DNA of 64,000 nt from Flavobacterium oreochromis (GTDB taxonomy: Bacteria > Bacteroidota > Bacteroidia > Flavobacteriales > Flavobacteriaceae), in the NCBI RefSeq assembly GCF_019565455.1, contig NZ_CP067377.1, positions 3,106,001 through 3,170,000 of the forward strand. Reading direction: 5' to 3'. A model generated the notes under the pieces. That model was given only the letters and a program-made list of their open reading frames with translations, was not told the origin of the DNA and searched no databases. Made by a program: the position numbers and the translations under genes. Of this stretch, positions 29,677 through 39,466 are shown in pieces (the stretch's first letter is position 1; every line of letters begins with the position of its first letter).

Positions 29677-31159
29677 TTATAGTTCAAACCAGTTTTTGAT
29701 TAAATTGTCAATAGCTTGTGGATTTTTATGAGTGTACTCATTGCTTTTAGGATTATAATCATAATCATTAGACCATTCTTGATGGTTTTGAGCTAAAGAA
29801 CAGATTGCATCACATACAAATTGAATTTCATCATTGGTTGTAGTAGGGTGAATAGACATTCTTATCCATCCTGGTTTTACGGTTAAATCACCAGAATCTA
29901 TATTACAAGTAATAGCATTAGATTTGTCTTGATCAACATGTAATAAGTAATGGCCATAAGTTCCAGCGCAGCTACATCCGCCACGAGTCTGAATACCAAA
30001 ACGATCATTTAATATTTTTACACCTAAATTATAATGTAAATTATCTACATAAAATGAAATAACACCTAATCGGTCTTTGTGTTCTTCCGCTAGAATTGTT
30101 AAATTGGGTTGTTTTGTTAATTTTTTAAAAATATATTCAACAATTTCTTTTTCACGTTCTAAAATATTAGCAATTCCCATTTTTTTCTTTCAATTGGATA
30201 GCTAATGCTGTTTTTATAACCTGAAGAAAACCTGGGGTTCCTCCATCTTCGCGGTCTTCTATATTGTCTATGTATTTATGTTCTCCCCATGGATTAGTCC
30301 ATGATACAGTACCTCCTCCAGGACAATCAGGTACATTATTTTTATATAAATTTTTATTAAAAACTAAAACACCAGAAGTTCCAGGACCTCCTAAAAATTT
30401 ATGAGGAGAAAAGAAAATTGCATCTAAATAGGCTTCTGAATCTTCAGGGTGCATATCAATTGTTACATAGGGTCCAGAACAAGCAAAGTCTACAAAACAT
30501 ACACCTCCATTTTGATGCATTATTTTTGCTACTTCATGGTAAGGAGTTTTAATACCTGTAACGTTAGAGCAGGAGGTTATAGAAGCAATTTTAAAACTTC
30601 TATCTTTATATTGTGATACTATTTTTTTAAAATTTTCTAAACAAAATAGACCTTCTTGATTTGCTGGAATTATAACCACATCAGCAATAGTCTCCAACCA
30701 AGATGTTTGATTAGAATGATGTTCCATGTGTGAGACAAATACAATAGGCTTTATTTCCTTAGGAATATTAGTATAACTTTTTAAGTTTTCGCAAATTCGT
30801 AACCCAAGAATTCTTTGAAATTTATTAACTACACCTGTCATTCCTGTACCATCTGTAATTAACACATCATTTTCATCAGCATTTACATGCTTTTTTATGA
30901 TTTTTCGCGCTTTATGATAAGCCATGGTCATAGCAGTCCCTGAAACCGTAGTTTCTGTATGGGTATTTGCTACAAAAGGACCAAAATCTTTTAAAATTTT
31001 CTCTTCAATAGGTTTATATAGTCTTCCAGAGGCAGTCCAATCAGTATAAATGATTTTTTTTCTTCCAAAAGGAGAATCAAATTCTTGATTAATTCCTACA
31101 ATATTTTCTCTAAATTTTAAAAAATATTGTTCTAGTGTAGATTTTTCGGTTGTAATCAT
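29677..31159 (-). CDS. Class V aminotransferase-fold PLP enzyme (cysteine-desulfurase-like)
   Basis: I start at 31159 (MITTEKSTLEQYFLKF). The PLP lysine is in FFSPHKFLGGPGTSGVLVF (about residue 240), after the cofactor-binding VDFACSGPY, and a Cys-rich segment TRGGCSCAGTYGHYLL lies near the C-terminus. This resembles SufS/CsdA-like proteins, but the family also includes other lyases, so desulfurase activity is not proven. The T7 run 30180-30186 has one base too many; removing it joins the two halves through QLKEKMGIANILERE and gives 493 residues. No suf or isc genes lie nearby. The upstream neighbour is the ECF sigma operon. Confidence 0.82.
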
Positions 31160-31351
31160 TTGTTTCTTATTTGGTTTCAAATATACATTATTTACTTATT
31201 TTGAAATAGAGTTTTAAAAAAATCATTAATGAATATGAAACTTTATTTGGAATAAAGAGTAAACTTGGGATAAATTTTAGTTTTTATTTTGAAGTTTTAT
31301 AATTGTATTTGTTTTGAAAGACTATAATGTTTAGTTTAGAGCTAAATAGGT

Positions 31352-31804
31352 TTATCTTTCAAATTTTCTTTCTTTTCTTTCTTTTATTTGACTAAGTAAT
31401 TTTTGTTTAAATTCTATTTCGATTTGTTTTAATTGAATTATTTTTTGGTTAGGTATAATACCTTGTAAATTTTTAACTAATGATCGTTTATTTTGTCTCA
31501 TTTCATTTTCAATTTTTTCTTCTTGATCCATTAGGTTTTGTAGTTCTTTATCAGATAAACTATTAACTCCTTCTGCATTTAATTCGTGCATTAATTTCTT
31601 TTTTTGCTTTTGAAGTTCAAATTGTTTATCATCAAATTGATTGAATATGGGCCAAAATTTTTGTGCTTCTTCTGGGCTTAAATTTAGACGGTCTGATATG
31701 AAAGCTATACGTAATGCTTTTATTTTTTCAAGTTTTTCTTCTCTTCCTTGACCAAAAGTAAATTGGCTTAATATTATTATGAAGACTGTAATTATTTTTT
31801 TCAT
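31352..31804 (-). CDS. Secreted Spy/CpxP-like helical protein of an ECF sigma operon
   Basis: A 150-residue protein with a signal peptide (MKKIITVFIIILSQFTFG) and a highly charged helical body with repeated E/K/Q segments (LNLSPEEAQKFWPIFNQFDD). The LSPEEAQKFWP pattern resembles Spy/CpxP-like periplasmic proteins, which in flavobacteria are often encoded with a sigma factor and called a sensor of the sigma system. It is the last of three co-oriented genes (sigma, single-pass membrane protein, this protein), 14 bases after its neighbour. Confidence 0.75.
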   Translation of the reverse strand: MKKIITVFIIILSQFTFGQGREEKLEKIKALRIAFISDRLNLSPEEAQKFWPIFNQFDDKQFELQKQKKKLMHELNAEGVNSLSDKELQNLMDQEEKIENEMRQNKRSLVKNLQGIIPNQKIIQLKQIEIEFKQKLLSQIKERKERKFER

Positions 31805-31818
31805 AATCTTTTTTTAAA

Positions 31819-32207
31819 TTAATTTAAGTATTCATTTAAATAAATAACAGTTTGATGATCTATAGGTGTAATTTCTTTTTCTAAATCTGTTAAATCCTCA
31901 GTTGTTAGATAATCAGCTAAATCTTCAGTAGTTACATCATCTGCATAGGCTAAGTATTCTTGTGTAGAATTTACAGTATAATTATTTATTTGATTAAAAT
32001 AAATCCATGTGAAAAGAGATATAAGGATTGTAGCGGCAACTCCATAAAACCAAATATTTCTTTTTTTCCGAAGAGAAAAAATATTTGAAACTTCTTTTTT
32101 TGATTAATTTCCAACATTATACGATCTTCTAAATTTAAAAAGTAATCATCAGGTACTTTATAGCCGGAGTTAATTTTTGGGTGATTATTTAGGTAAATGC
32201 GTTTCAT
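31819..32207 (-). CDS. Single-pass membrane protein, probable anti-sigma factor
   Basis: The N-terminal half starts MKRIYLNNHPKINSGYKVPD and is charged. The T7 run 32095-32101 needs one more base, after which a membrane helix (IWFYGVAATILISLFTWIYF) and an acidic tail (YADDVTTEDLADYLTTEDL) follow, ending at 31819 with 129 residues. A cytoplasmic N-terminus plus one transmembrane helix, directly downstream of an ECF sigma gene, is the usual layout of an anti-sigma factor. No zinc (ZAS) motif is visible, so the assignment rests on context. Confidence 0.65.
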
Positions 32208-32237
32208 ATTAATAAGACAAAATTATGAGTAAAAGGT

Positions 32238-32779
32238 TTAATTTGAATTTAAAAAATCTTCAATTTTTTTAACAGCATGAAAGTAGGATGCTTTTAATCC
32301 GCCTACAGAAGTTTTTAATATTTCACTAATTTCTTCATATTTTAATTCTTCGAAATATTTCATTTTAAATACTTGTTGTTGTTTTTCAGGAAGAGTGGCT
32401 ATTGCTTTATGTAATTTTAATTGAATTTCATCTCCATCAAAATGTGTATCTGCCTCTAATTTTTGTATGATTTTTTCTTTTAATTCGTCATTAGATAATC
32501 CTTTTTCTTTGCTTTACTATTTAAAAAAGTAAGGGCTTCATTCGTAGCAATTCTATAAATCCATGAATAAAGTTTACTTTCTCCTTTGAAATTTTTAAGG
32601 TTTTGAAAGACTTTTATAAAAGTATTTTGTAAAATATCATCAGTATCATCATGATCTGATACCATATTTCTAATATGATGATATAATGGCTTTTGATACT
32701 CACGAATTAACTTCCTAAATGCTTCGTTTTGAGTTTTAGGGTTTAAAAGCTCTGTTAAAAATAATTTTTCGTCTCTCAA
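32238..32779 (-). CDS. ECF-type RNA polymerase sigma factor
   Basis: A sigma-70 family ECF factor. Region 2 is clear (LIREYQKPLYHHIRNMVSDH, DDTDDILQNTFIKVFQNL, YSWIYRIATNEAL). The T5 run 32502-32506 needs one more base, after which region 4 follows with LPEKQQQVFKMKYFEELKYE and ISEILKTSVGGLKASYFHAV, a typical helix-turn-helix, ending at 32238. The corrected length is 180 residues. It heads a three-gene unit with a membrane protein and a Spy-like protein, implying envelope-stress control. The HAD hydrolase gene is divergent. Confidence 0.9.
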
Positions 32780-32846
32780 AGTATTGTTGTTTGGTATTAG
32801 ACTAAAGATATTTAAAAAGGTTTAATTTTTAATATAAAAGGCTTTG

Positions 32847-32854
32847 TATCTTTG
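32847..32854 (+). promoter_or_regulatory. Candidate -7 box before the HAD gene
   Basis: TATCTTTG fits TAnnTTTG and lies 18 bases before the ATG at 32872. No -33 TTG is present at the optimal spacing. Confidence 0.35.
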
Positions 32855-32871
32855 ATAACAAATTAGAGTTT

Positions 32872-33524
32872 ATGATTAAAACAGTTATTTTTGATATGGA
32901 TGGTGTAATTGTAGATACGGAGCCTGTTCATAAGTATGCTTACTATCAGCATTTTAAAGAGTTGTCTATAACCGTTTCGGAGTCTATGTACGCTTCTTTT
33001 ACAGGAAATTCTACACGAAATGTTTTTCAAAAATTAAAAGAAAATTTTGATTTAGAGCATGATGTAGAAACACTGGTATTAAGAAAACGAGAACTTTTTA
33101 ATGAAGCTTTTGATACAAAACCTGATTTAGAGTTGATTGAAGGTGTTTTAGAATTAATAAAAAAGTTATACGCTGAAGATATACAACTTATATTAGCATC
33201 TTCTGCTTCAAAAGTACAATAAATCGAGTATTTAACCGATTTGATTTAAATAAATATTTTACACATAAAGTAAGTGGTGAAGATTTTCCCAAATCTAAAC
33301 CAGATCCTGCTATATTTTTGCATGCTGCTTCACTTTCAATAGCTCCTAAGGAGAATTGTATAGTTATAGAAGATAGTACTAATGGAGTACGTGCAGCTAA
33401 TGCTGCAGGAATTTATTGTGTAGGTTATCATAGTGTTAACTCAAAGCTACAAGATTTGTCTTTGGCTAATGAAGTTATTCAGCATTTTCATGAATTTAAC
33501 TTTTTAAAAGATATTATAGGTTAA
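32872..33524 (+). CDS. HAD-family phosphatase (beta-phosphoglucomutase-like)
   Basis: A haloacid-dehalogenase superfamily enzyme, subfamily IA. Motif I is VIFDMDGVIVDTEPVHKYAY (nucleophile Asp plus acid/base Asp), motif II is LILASSASK, and motifs III/IV are in FPKSKPDPAIFLHAA and IVIEDSTNGVRAANAAG. The A4 run 33210-33213 needs one more base, giving a continuous 217-residue protein. Substrate could be a hexose phosphate or a related sugar phosphate. The gene is divergent from the ECF sigma gene. Confidence 0.9.
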
Positions 33525-33641
33525 TCTTAAGGAATATAGATCATACTATTAGTTTTAAGTAGGAGTGGGAGGGGGTTGAAAATGTATTATAACTCATTTA
33601 TTTGCAAGATAATATCTTGAGATTATAGTGTAGATTAAATA

Positions 33642-34376
33642 TTAATTTTCATTTTCATTCCAGTAATAATTATCAGGATAAATTCTTTGTCCAAATATTG
33701 CAGTACCTATCCTTATTATAGTTGCTCCCTCTGCTACTGCCGTTTCTAAATCTCCACTCATACCCATAGAAAGTTCTTTCATTTCTACGTTTGGAATATT
33801 TAATGCTATTATTTTTTGCTGAATATCTTTAAGTAAGTGAAAGCATTGACGAACTTTATCTGTTTCAGCACTAAATAAGCCTATAGTCATTAATCCTTTT
33901 ATTTTTAAAGTATCAAATTGGGCCACTTCTTTTATTAAGTTGATAGCATTATTAGGAGCAACTCCAAATTTGCTTTCCTCTTGTGATGTGTTTATTTGTA
34001 TTAATACATCTATACATCTGTTTTCTAATTTTAATCTTTCATGTAATTTTTGTGCTAAATCTAATCGATCAAGTGATTGTATGCAACTAACATCATATTT
34101 TAAAATATCTTTTATTTTATTTGTTTGTAAATGTCCTATAAAATGATTTATAGGGGAAAGAGTTCTTAATGATTCATGTTTTTCTTTTAACTCTTGTACT
34201 TTGTTTTCAGCTATTAATTTATTTCCTGCCTCTAATGCAATTTTTATGCGTTCTGCTGAAACTGTTTTAGTGGCTAAGAGTAGTTTAATTTCATCAGGAT
34301 TTCTATTGCTTTCTTTGCAAGCATTATTTATACGTTCTTTTATTATAGCTATATTTTTTAATATTTCTTCAGTCAT
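33642..34376 (-). CDS. YggS-family PLP-binding protein
   Basis: A 244-residue PLP-binding TIM-barrel protein of the YggS/PROSC family, involved in vitamin B6 homeostasis rather than catalysis. The PLP lysine is in IKLLLATKTVSAERI (about residue 36), and ENKVQELKEKHE, HFIGHLQTNKIKDI and ELSMGMSGDLETAVAEGA follow, all strongly conserved. It is intact, and starts 4 bases after the stop of the AAA ATPase gene, so they probably share a transcript. Confidence 0.94.
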   Translation of the reverse strand: MTEEILKNIAIIKERINNACKESNRNPDEIKLLLATKTVSAERIKIALEAGNKLIAENKVQELKEKHESLRTLSPINHFIGHLQTNKIKDILKYDVSCIQSLDRLDLAQKLHERLKLENRCIDVLIQINTSQEESKFGVAPNNAINLIKEVAQFDTLKIKGLMTIGLFSAETDKVRQCFHLLKDIQQKIIALNIPNVEMKELSMGMSGDLETAVAEGATIIRIGTAIFGQRIYPDNYYWNENEN

Positions 34377-34380
34377 AAAT

Positions 34381-35094
34381 TTATTTTTGTTGTTGTTTTT
34401 CTAAAGTTTCAATCAATATTGATTTTATAATTGTGTAAGTGTGGTCTCTAGCTTCTGCAAAAGATATATTGTATTTTCGTTCTACACTTTGTAAATTTTT
34501 AGGAAATTCAGATATGAGATGATCGTAATATTCATCTAAAATATCTTTTTCTGGGATTCTAAAGCTTATTTGTAACTGAAAACGTCTTAATAACGCGATA
34601 TCAATAATTTCAGGATGGTTTGTAGCGCATATTAATAAAGCATTGTTTGGAAAATAATCTATAAGTTGTATAATGGTATTTACTAATCTTCTCATTTCTC
34701 CTACATCTTTATCATCATTTCCTCTTGCTTTGCCAATTTGATCAAATTCATCTAGAAATAATACAGCATTATCTTTAGCTGCTTTATCAAAAATTTGTTT
34801 AATATTTTGAGATGTTTCACCTATACGTGAACAAACTATATTGCTTAAATTTAATATTAAAATATTTTTACCTAAACTTTGCGCAATAGCTTTAGCAGTC
34901 ATTGTTTTACCGCATCCTGAACTGCCATGAAGAAGAACTTTATTGTTTATGGGTAATCCATATTTATTTAATTCATCAAAATAAGTATGCTCTTTTATAA
35001 GTTGTTCAATAGTTTTATTGTTGGCTTTGTCTAGAAATATATCCTTTAATAGTATTTGCTCTTTGTCGTTTATTAGAAGATTATGTAAATTCAT
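34381..35094 (-). CDS. AAA-family ATPase
   Basis: I start at 35094 (MNLHNLLINDKEQIL), giving 237 residues. One AAA module is visible: Walker A in LLHGSSGCGKTMTAKAIAQ, Walker B in VLFLDEFDQIGKARGND, sensor 1 in LLICATNHPE, and the arginine finger region LRRFQLQISFRIP. The architecture is close to FtsH- or spastin-type cores but lacks a protease or other partner domain, so the substrate is unknown. The downstream partner YggS is 4 bases away. Confidence 0.86.
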   Translation of the reverse strand: MNLHNLLINDKEQILLKDIFLDKANNKTIEQLIKEHTYFDELNKYGLPINNKVLLHGSSGCGKTMTAKAIAQSLGKNILILNLSNIVCSRIGETSQNIKQIFDKAAKDNAVLFLDEFDQIGKARGNDDKDVGEMRRLVNTIIQLIDYFPNNALLICATNHPEIIDIALLRRFQLQISFRIPEKDILDEYYDHLISEFPKNLQSVERKYNISFAEARDHTYTIIKSILIETLEKQQQK

Positions 35095-35290
35095 TTGTTT
35101 AATAAAAAAATAATGATTCAAATATAGTTAGGAAAACTAACAAAAACAAATAGATTTAGATTCTTTAAAACTATGTTTTTAAAAGAATACAGAAGAAAAA
35201 ATGTTATTAAAATAGAGTGATTTAAAAAGTGAAATTTATAATTTAATTAAAAGTGCTTAAGTTATTTATTTTTAGTAATATATATTTTTT

Positions 35291-35321
35291 AAAAGCGACT
35301 TTTAACTTTAAAGTCGCTTTT
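35291..35321 (-). terminator. Strong hairpin terminator after the MliC-like gene
   Basis: AAAAGCGACTTT (35291-35302) pairs perfectly with AAAGTCGCTTTT (35310-35321) around a 7-base loop. It lies 51 bases downstream of the MliC-like lipoprotein stop on the minus strand. Confidence 0.82.
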
Positions 35322-35372
35322 ATTTAAAATAAAAATTTAATAAAAAATTTTTTATAATCTGAATTCTAGTTT

Positions 35373-35737
35373 TTATTTAGGCATAGTTTCTTCACCTGCT
35401 TGAAAAATTACTTTTCCATCTTTTTGTATTTTTGTTATTCCATGCCATTCAGAATATTCATAATGATCATTTTTGTAGTGTGAGCCAGATGCTGTGGTAT
35501 CTGCTACTAACTCAATTGTTTCTCCATTAAGTTTTAGAGTTGCAGTATTCTTAGAATTATCAAATGTATATTCTAATACTTTCCCTTCTTTATCTGCTAT
35601 TTTTCCAGAAATAATATTATCTGTTATCTTTTTTGCTTCTAGCGTTGGTGTTGCTTCTATAATTTCTTGCTTTTTATTATTACAAGATCCTAAAAATAAT
35701 GCAGTTAGCATAATAGTTGTTAAGATTTTTTTTCCAT
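35373..35737 (-). CDS. MliC-like lipoprotein
   Basis: The start at 35737 (MEKKILTTIML) followed by ALFLGSCNNKK gives a lipoprotein signal with lipobox LGSC. The T8 run 35726-35733 needs one more base to keep that signal in frame with the body; the corrected length is 121 residues. The C-terminal part TASGSHYKNDHYEYSEWHGI resembles the ASGxRY core of MliC/PliC inhibitors of c-type lysozyme. MliC proteins protect peptidoglycan against host lysozyme; this role is inferred from the motif only. Confidence 0.65.
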
Positions 35738-35806
35738 TTTATTTAATTTATTAAAATTTGTTTTATTTAGTTTAGAAAGTTGTAATTCTAAAGATAGATC
35801 TATTTT

Positions 35807-36838
35807 TTATCCAGATATATATTTTCCAAAAGGTAAATTATTTACGCCCCAAATAATTAGTGTTGAAATAATAAAACACGTTATACTGGTTATGGGAATC
35901 CCTAACATTGGGTTTATTAAAGCGTAGGAAACTCCTGCTTTTTGTAACACTATTATTGTTAAAATATGAACTAAATATGTACCATAACTATACTTATTAA
36001 AAAAGATAATTATTTTTGAATTTACAGTTACAAAGTCTTTAAAAAATAAAAAGACTCCAATAGAAATGAATAAGACATTGGGGGTTAAATAATCATAAAA
36101 GCCTTCATAAAATGTTCCTTTATATTTAGTGGCAAAATATGTTCCAAATATTGTAATTAGAAGACCTATTACGATTAAAATGATATAGATTACTTTCTTT
36201 CTTTTAAGGTTTAATTTTTTTTTACTAAGATAATATCCTAAAATAGGAAATCCTATGTAGCCTGAAAAATATGTTATTTCAATATTTGGAATGAATGTAT
36301 TTATAATAGGTAATTTAATACATATGGTAATTAACCAGATTCCAATAAAGTATTTTATTTCGTTATCATTTGCTCTACTTAACCAACTTTTTATAATAGG
36401 GAAAAATAAATAGAGCCCAATTATCATGTATATATACCATAAATGAAAACTAGCACCTATTTTTAACTTGATTAATGTAAATTTTAAAATATCTATGAAA
36501 GTTAAATTTTCTTTATAAAAATATAGAAAATTATTTATAAAAATATAAACGATACTCCAGAATAAAAAAGGAAATATTATTCTTAAAACTCTCTTTTTTA
36601 AATATTCTGTGATATTTTTATAGTCTTTTGATAAAATTAAAGCACCAGAAATCATTAAAAATATAGGAACACAAAATCGAACAGAACTGTCATAAATATT
36701 ACCAATCCACCAATTTGCATTAGAAGTTTTTCCATACTGATATAATATTTCTGCTGAAGTATGTAAAAAAATTACGCTAAATGTAGCTAAAACTCTTAAT
36801 GAAGTTATCCAATATAGATTTTCATTATCTTCTTTCAT
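35807..36838 (-). CDS. Acyltransferase-3 family O-acetyltransferase (WecH/OAC-like)
   Basis: A 343-residue integral membrane acyltransferase with about ten helices, intact. The family start ITSLRVLATFSVIFLHTSAE contains the conserved His, and later FCVPIFLMISGALILSKDY and SFHLWYIYMIIGLYLFFPII are typical. Enzymes of this kind add acetyl or other acyl groups to surface sugars or lipids; the acceptor here is unknown. It lies next to a MITE-like element and a T9SS-secreted hydrolase in a loosely packed region. Confidence 0.9.
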   Translation of the reverse strand: MKEDNENLYWITSLRVLATFSVIFLHTSAEILYQYGKTSNANWWIGNIYDSSVRFCVPIFLMISGALILSKDYKNITEYLKKRVLRIIFPFLFWSIVYIFINNFLYFYKENLTFIDILKFTLIKLKIGASFHLWYIYMIIGLYLFFPIIKSWLSRANDNEIKYFIGIWLITICIKLPIINTFIPNIEITYFSGYIGFPILGYYLSKKKLNLKRKKVIYIILIVIGLLITIFGTYFATKYKGTFYEGFYDYLTPNVLFISIGVFLFFKDFVTVNSKIIIFFNKYSYGTYLVHILTIIVLQKAGVSYALINPMLGIPITSITCFIISTLIIWGVNNLPFGKYISG

Positions 36839-36942
36839 TCTTTTTATATTTCTTTCTCAAATATATTAAAATTTGTAGCAAAGGAAAGAGTAAAAGTGTA
36901 TGGAGTAAAGAAAAAGGATTTTAAATATTAGAATATTTAGAT

Positions 36943-37074
36943 GGGGCTGTCCAAAAAGTCCGAAATCTTGTTCATTTCGACCAAAGGAATAAATTACATA
37001 GTACTGATTATGAAACTTCTCCTTACTTAGGAGTGACAAACTGTGTATTGATTTTTTACTTTTAGGACAGCCTC
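36943..37074. repeat. MITE-like element with inverted ends
   Basis: The first 17 bases (GGGGCTGTCCAAAAAGT at 36943-36959) match the inverse of the last 17 (37058-37074, reading GAGGCTGTCCTAAAAGT) with two mismatches. The 98 bases between them have no frame and contain CATTTCGACCAAAGGA and a short palindrome TCCTTACTTAGGA. The size and ends suggest a non-autonomous miniature transposon, but no matching transposase or second copy is present in this window, and target duplications are not clear. Confidence 0.55.
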
Positions 37075-37090
37075 TATCTGAAGCAAATTT

Positions 37091-38327
37091 TTAATGTTTA
37101 ATTAGTTTAATTTTACTAATTGTATTTTCTTGATTAAGAAGGATTAGATATAAGCCAGTATTTAGAGAACGAATATCAATATTATTTTTTTCTAAGTTTT
37201 GTTCTCTAACCATAATTTTTCCGTTTGAATCTATAATACTGAATTTAACTTGAGAATTTTTTTTTGTTTCTATGTATATAAAATCTTTTGCTGGATTAGG
37301 ATAGTATTCATAGTCAGAATCAATTATTTCATCTAGACCTAAAGGTGAAATTTGAATAGTTTTAGTTATAGTTTCTGAGCAACCATTTTTATGGGTTGTC
37401 AATATAATATTTTTAGCCCCTGTAGATGTGAAATTAAAAGTCGGTGATAGATCATTTGTTCTATGCTCATTATTAATATTCCAAGATAATGAATCATAAT
37501 TACTGGATTCATTTTTTAGTTCTATATTCATTCCATTAGTTACAAATGAAAAATTTGTATATAAATTATAGGTATTAATAAGCCAACTTGGCTTGTTTTT
37601 AAGAATAACATTATCCGATATTCTTTGCAGATAAGTTGCTGTAACATCATCAACGCCTCCATAAAAATTACAAGGAGAAACATTTTCTTGATATAATGTA
37701 TTAAAAATAGAGCAGGCAACTAGGTATGAACCTTTTAGTCCTGGGTGTACGTCGTTATAAGTACCATGTAATAATAGGTCTTTATTAGTGTTATAATGTT
37801 CTTTGAAACATTCTCCTGCTGGGGCAAAAGGAATTTTTAAACCACGTGCAATTGCAGTTATTGAATCTTTTATTTTTTTTTTGAATGGCAAAATAGTTGT
37901 CATAGTTTCCATTTCCATTAGGATTTGATGCAATACCATTTGATACTTCATACAATAATATTTTAGAACAAGGACTGTATTTTTTTATAGAGTCCATCAG
38001 TTGTTTTCCTCTACTAATGGTTTCTTGTATTCTATAAGAAGCACCCACAGATTCTCCAGTTCCTGGTTGTAGAATTACAGCATCCCATACTTGAGAAGCA
38101 AATAAATTATAAACAGCTCTATCATTTACATGATTAATAAATCCTGTTCCTCCTTGTGTATACTGTTGTACTTGAACATTTTTTCCTTTTGCATTTGCAA
38201 TATCTCGAAATAATGTTGGCATATTATTATAATAAGTCATACTATTTCCAATGAATAATATTTTTTCTTGAGCTATTAATTCAAAACAATTATATAGGAA
38301 GAAGATTAAGATTATTATTTTTTTCAT
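37091..38327 (-). CDS. T9SS-secreted SGNH/GDSL hydrolase
   Basis: The 411-residue protein starts with a signal peptide (MKKIIILIFFLYNCFELIA) and an SGNH motif ILFIGNSMTYYNNMP (block I, GNS in place of GDS), with TYNDVHPGLKGSYLVA as the C-terminal Asp/His block. Around residues 240-330 lies a PKD-like segment (SWNINNEHRT, GAKNIILTTHKNGCSE). The last 75 residues are a type A T9SS sorting domain (YYPNPAKDFIYIE, IIDSNGKIMVREQNL). The T10 run 37873-37882 has one base too many; removing it restores the frame. It should be exported across the outer membrane and act on an external ester or glycan. Confidence 0.85.
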
Positions 38328-38794
38328 GCTTTATTATTTATAATGTTAATTAAGAAAAGAGTATATGATTTAATTGATTTTAATAATGAAGTTGATAGAA
38401 TTATCATTTTACTATAAAATGGTGAAAAACCATTATATTTTAATCAAATTGTTTTCTTAGAGAATTCAAATATATAAAAAATACCAGATTTAGAGCTTAT
38501 GAAAGAGAACTACTTTAATTACAATTTTTTTTAGTTTAAAAAAATATTTTATAGTACTTATCAATATGAAAGATTTTAATTATTTAATAATTTTTCAAAT
38601 ACTCTATAATGTTATTTGTAGAAATCACTTCTATGAAACGATTAAATGCTAAATTATAAAATGAAGAATTTAAGTCTTTTATATATTTATTTTAATTTAC
38701 AATTTAAAGAAAAATTTTGAAATAGGAAAAGTATTACCACAAGTTGTAAACTAAAAAAAATTAATATTTTAAAAAGTTATTTTATGTAAGGTAT
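38328..38794. other. Gene-free region
   Basis: These 467 bases between two minus-strand genes are very AT-rich with stops in all frames. I see no tRNA, repeat or remnant gene. They should contain the promoter of the T9SS-secreted hydrolase, but no clear TAnnTTTG/TTG pair is visible to me. Confidence 0.6.
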
Positions 38795-39247
38795 TTAACC
38801 TAATACTTCTTTTATTTTTTTTGCTAAATCATTTAAATTTTTGTAATGGGTTAATTGTAATTCTTTTTTTATAATTTTTAGATATTCAATGATCTCTAAA
38901 ATTAATTCTAAAGGGTCTGCTTCATAGCCATATAGATTCTGATCAAATTCTGTTCCTGCCATCATACCATTAGAATCAAGTCCTATGCACCAATTTTCTA
39001 TAAAATCTATTAAATTTATTTCTTCAATTTTATAGTTTTTCCATTCTTCATTTTGGCAGATTGTTGTATAGCTTTTTTTACTCCAAACACAAAGTAATTG
39101 AATAGGATTTCCTTCTTCATCTTGGTATTTATTTGTATAAGATAAAGAATAATATTCTTCTTTTGTTAAGGTATATATTTTTTCATTTTCACAAATAGTT
39201 TTAATAAATTCTTGGTGACGTTGTATAATTTCAATATCATCTTTCAT
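38795..39247 (-). CDS. DUF2750-like protein
   Basis: A 150-residue acidic cytoplasmic protein. It has the DUF2750 pattern: ICENEKIYTLTKEEYYSL, LLCVWSKKSYTTICQNEEW, EINLIDFIENWCIGLDSNG and MMAGTEFDQNLYGYEADP. DUF2750 proteins are uncharacterised; some occur in toxin-immunity neighbourhoods, but no toxin gene is visible here. It stands alone in a gene-poor stretch. Confidence 0.7.
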   Translation of the reverse strand: MKDDIEIIQRHQEFIKTICENEKIYTLTKEEYYSLSYTNKYQDEEGNPIQLLCVWSKKSYTTICQNEEWKNYKIEEINLIDFIENWCIGLDSNGMMAGTEFDQNLYGYEADPLELILEIIEYLKIIKKELQLTHYKNLNDLAKKIKEVLG

Positions 39248-39466
39248 AAAAAGGGGGATTTTACTTTAAATTTGTATTGTCTTCTAATCATTTATAATTA
39301 TTTACTAGCTCATTAGAAAATAATTATAAAGTTAAAATTATTTAATTAATAAGGATTTAATTCTAGGTCAATAGAAGCAAAAAATATTCGATAGCCTTTT
39401 AAAATAAAGGATTTAGTTGATTCTATTTCACTTAAAGTTTATAATAAAAAGGAACAGAAAGTTTTA

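Noticed and set aside
32872..33524. Two separate HAD genes at 32872 and 33318
   Set aside because: The halves carry complementary motifs of one enzyme and join with one added A at 33210-33213.
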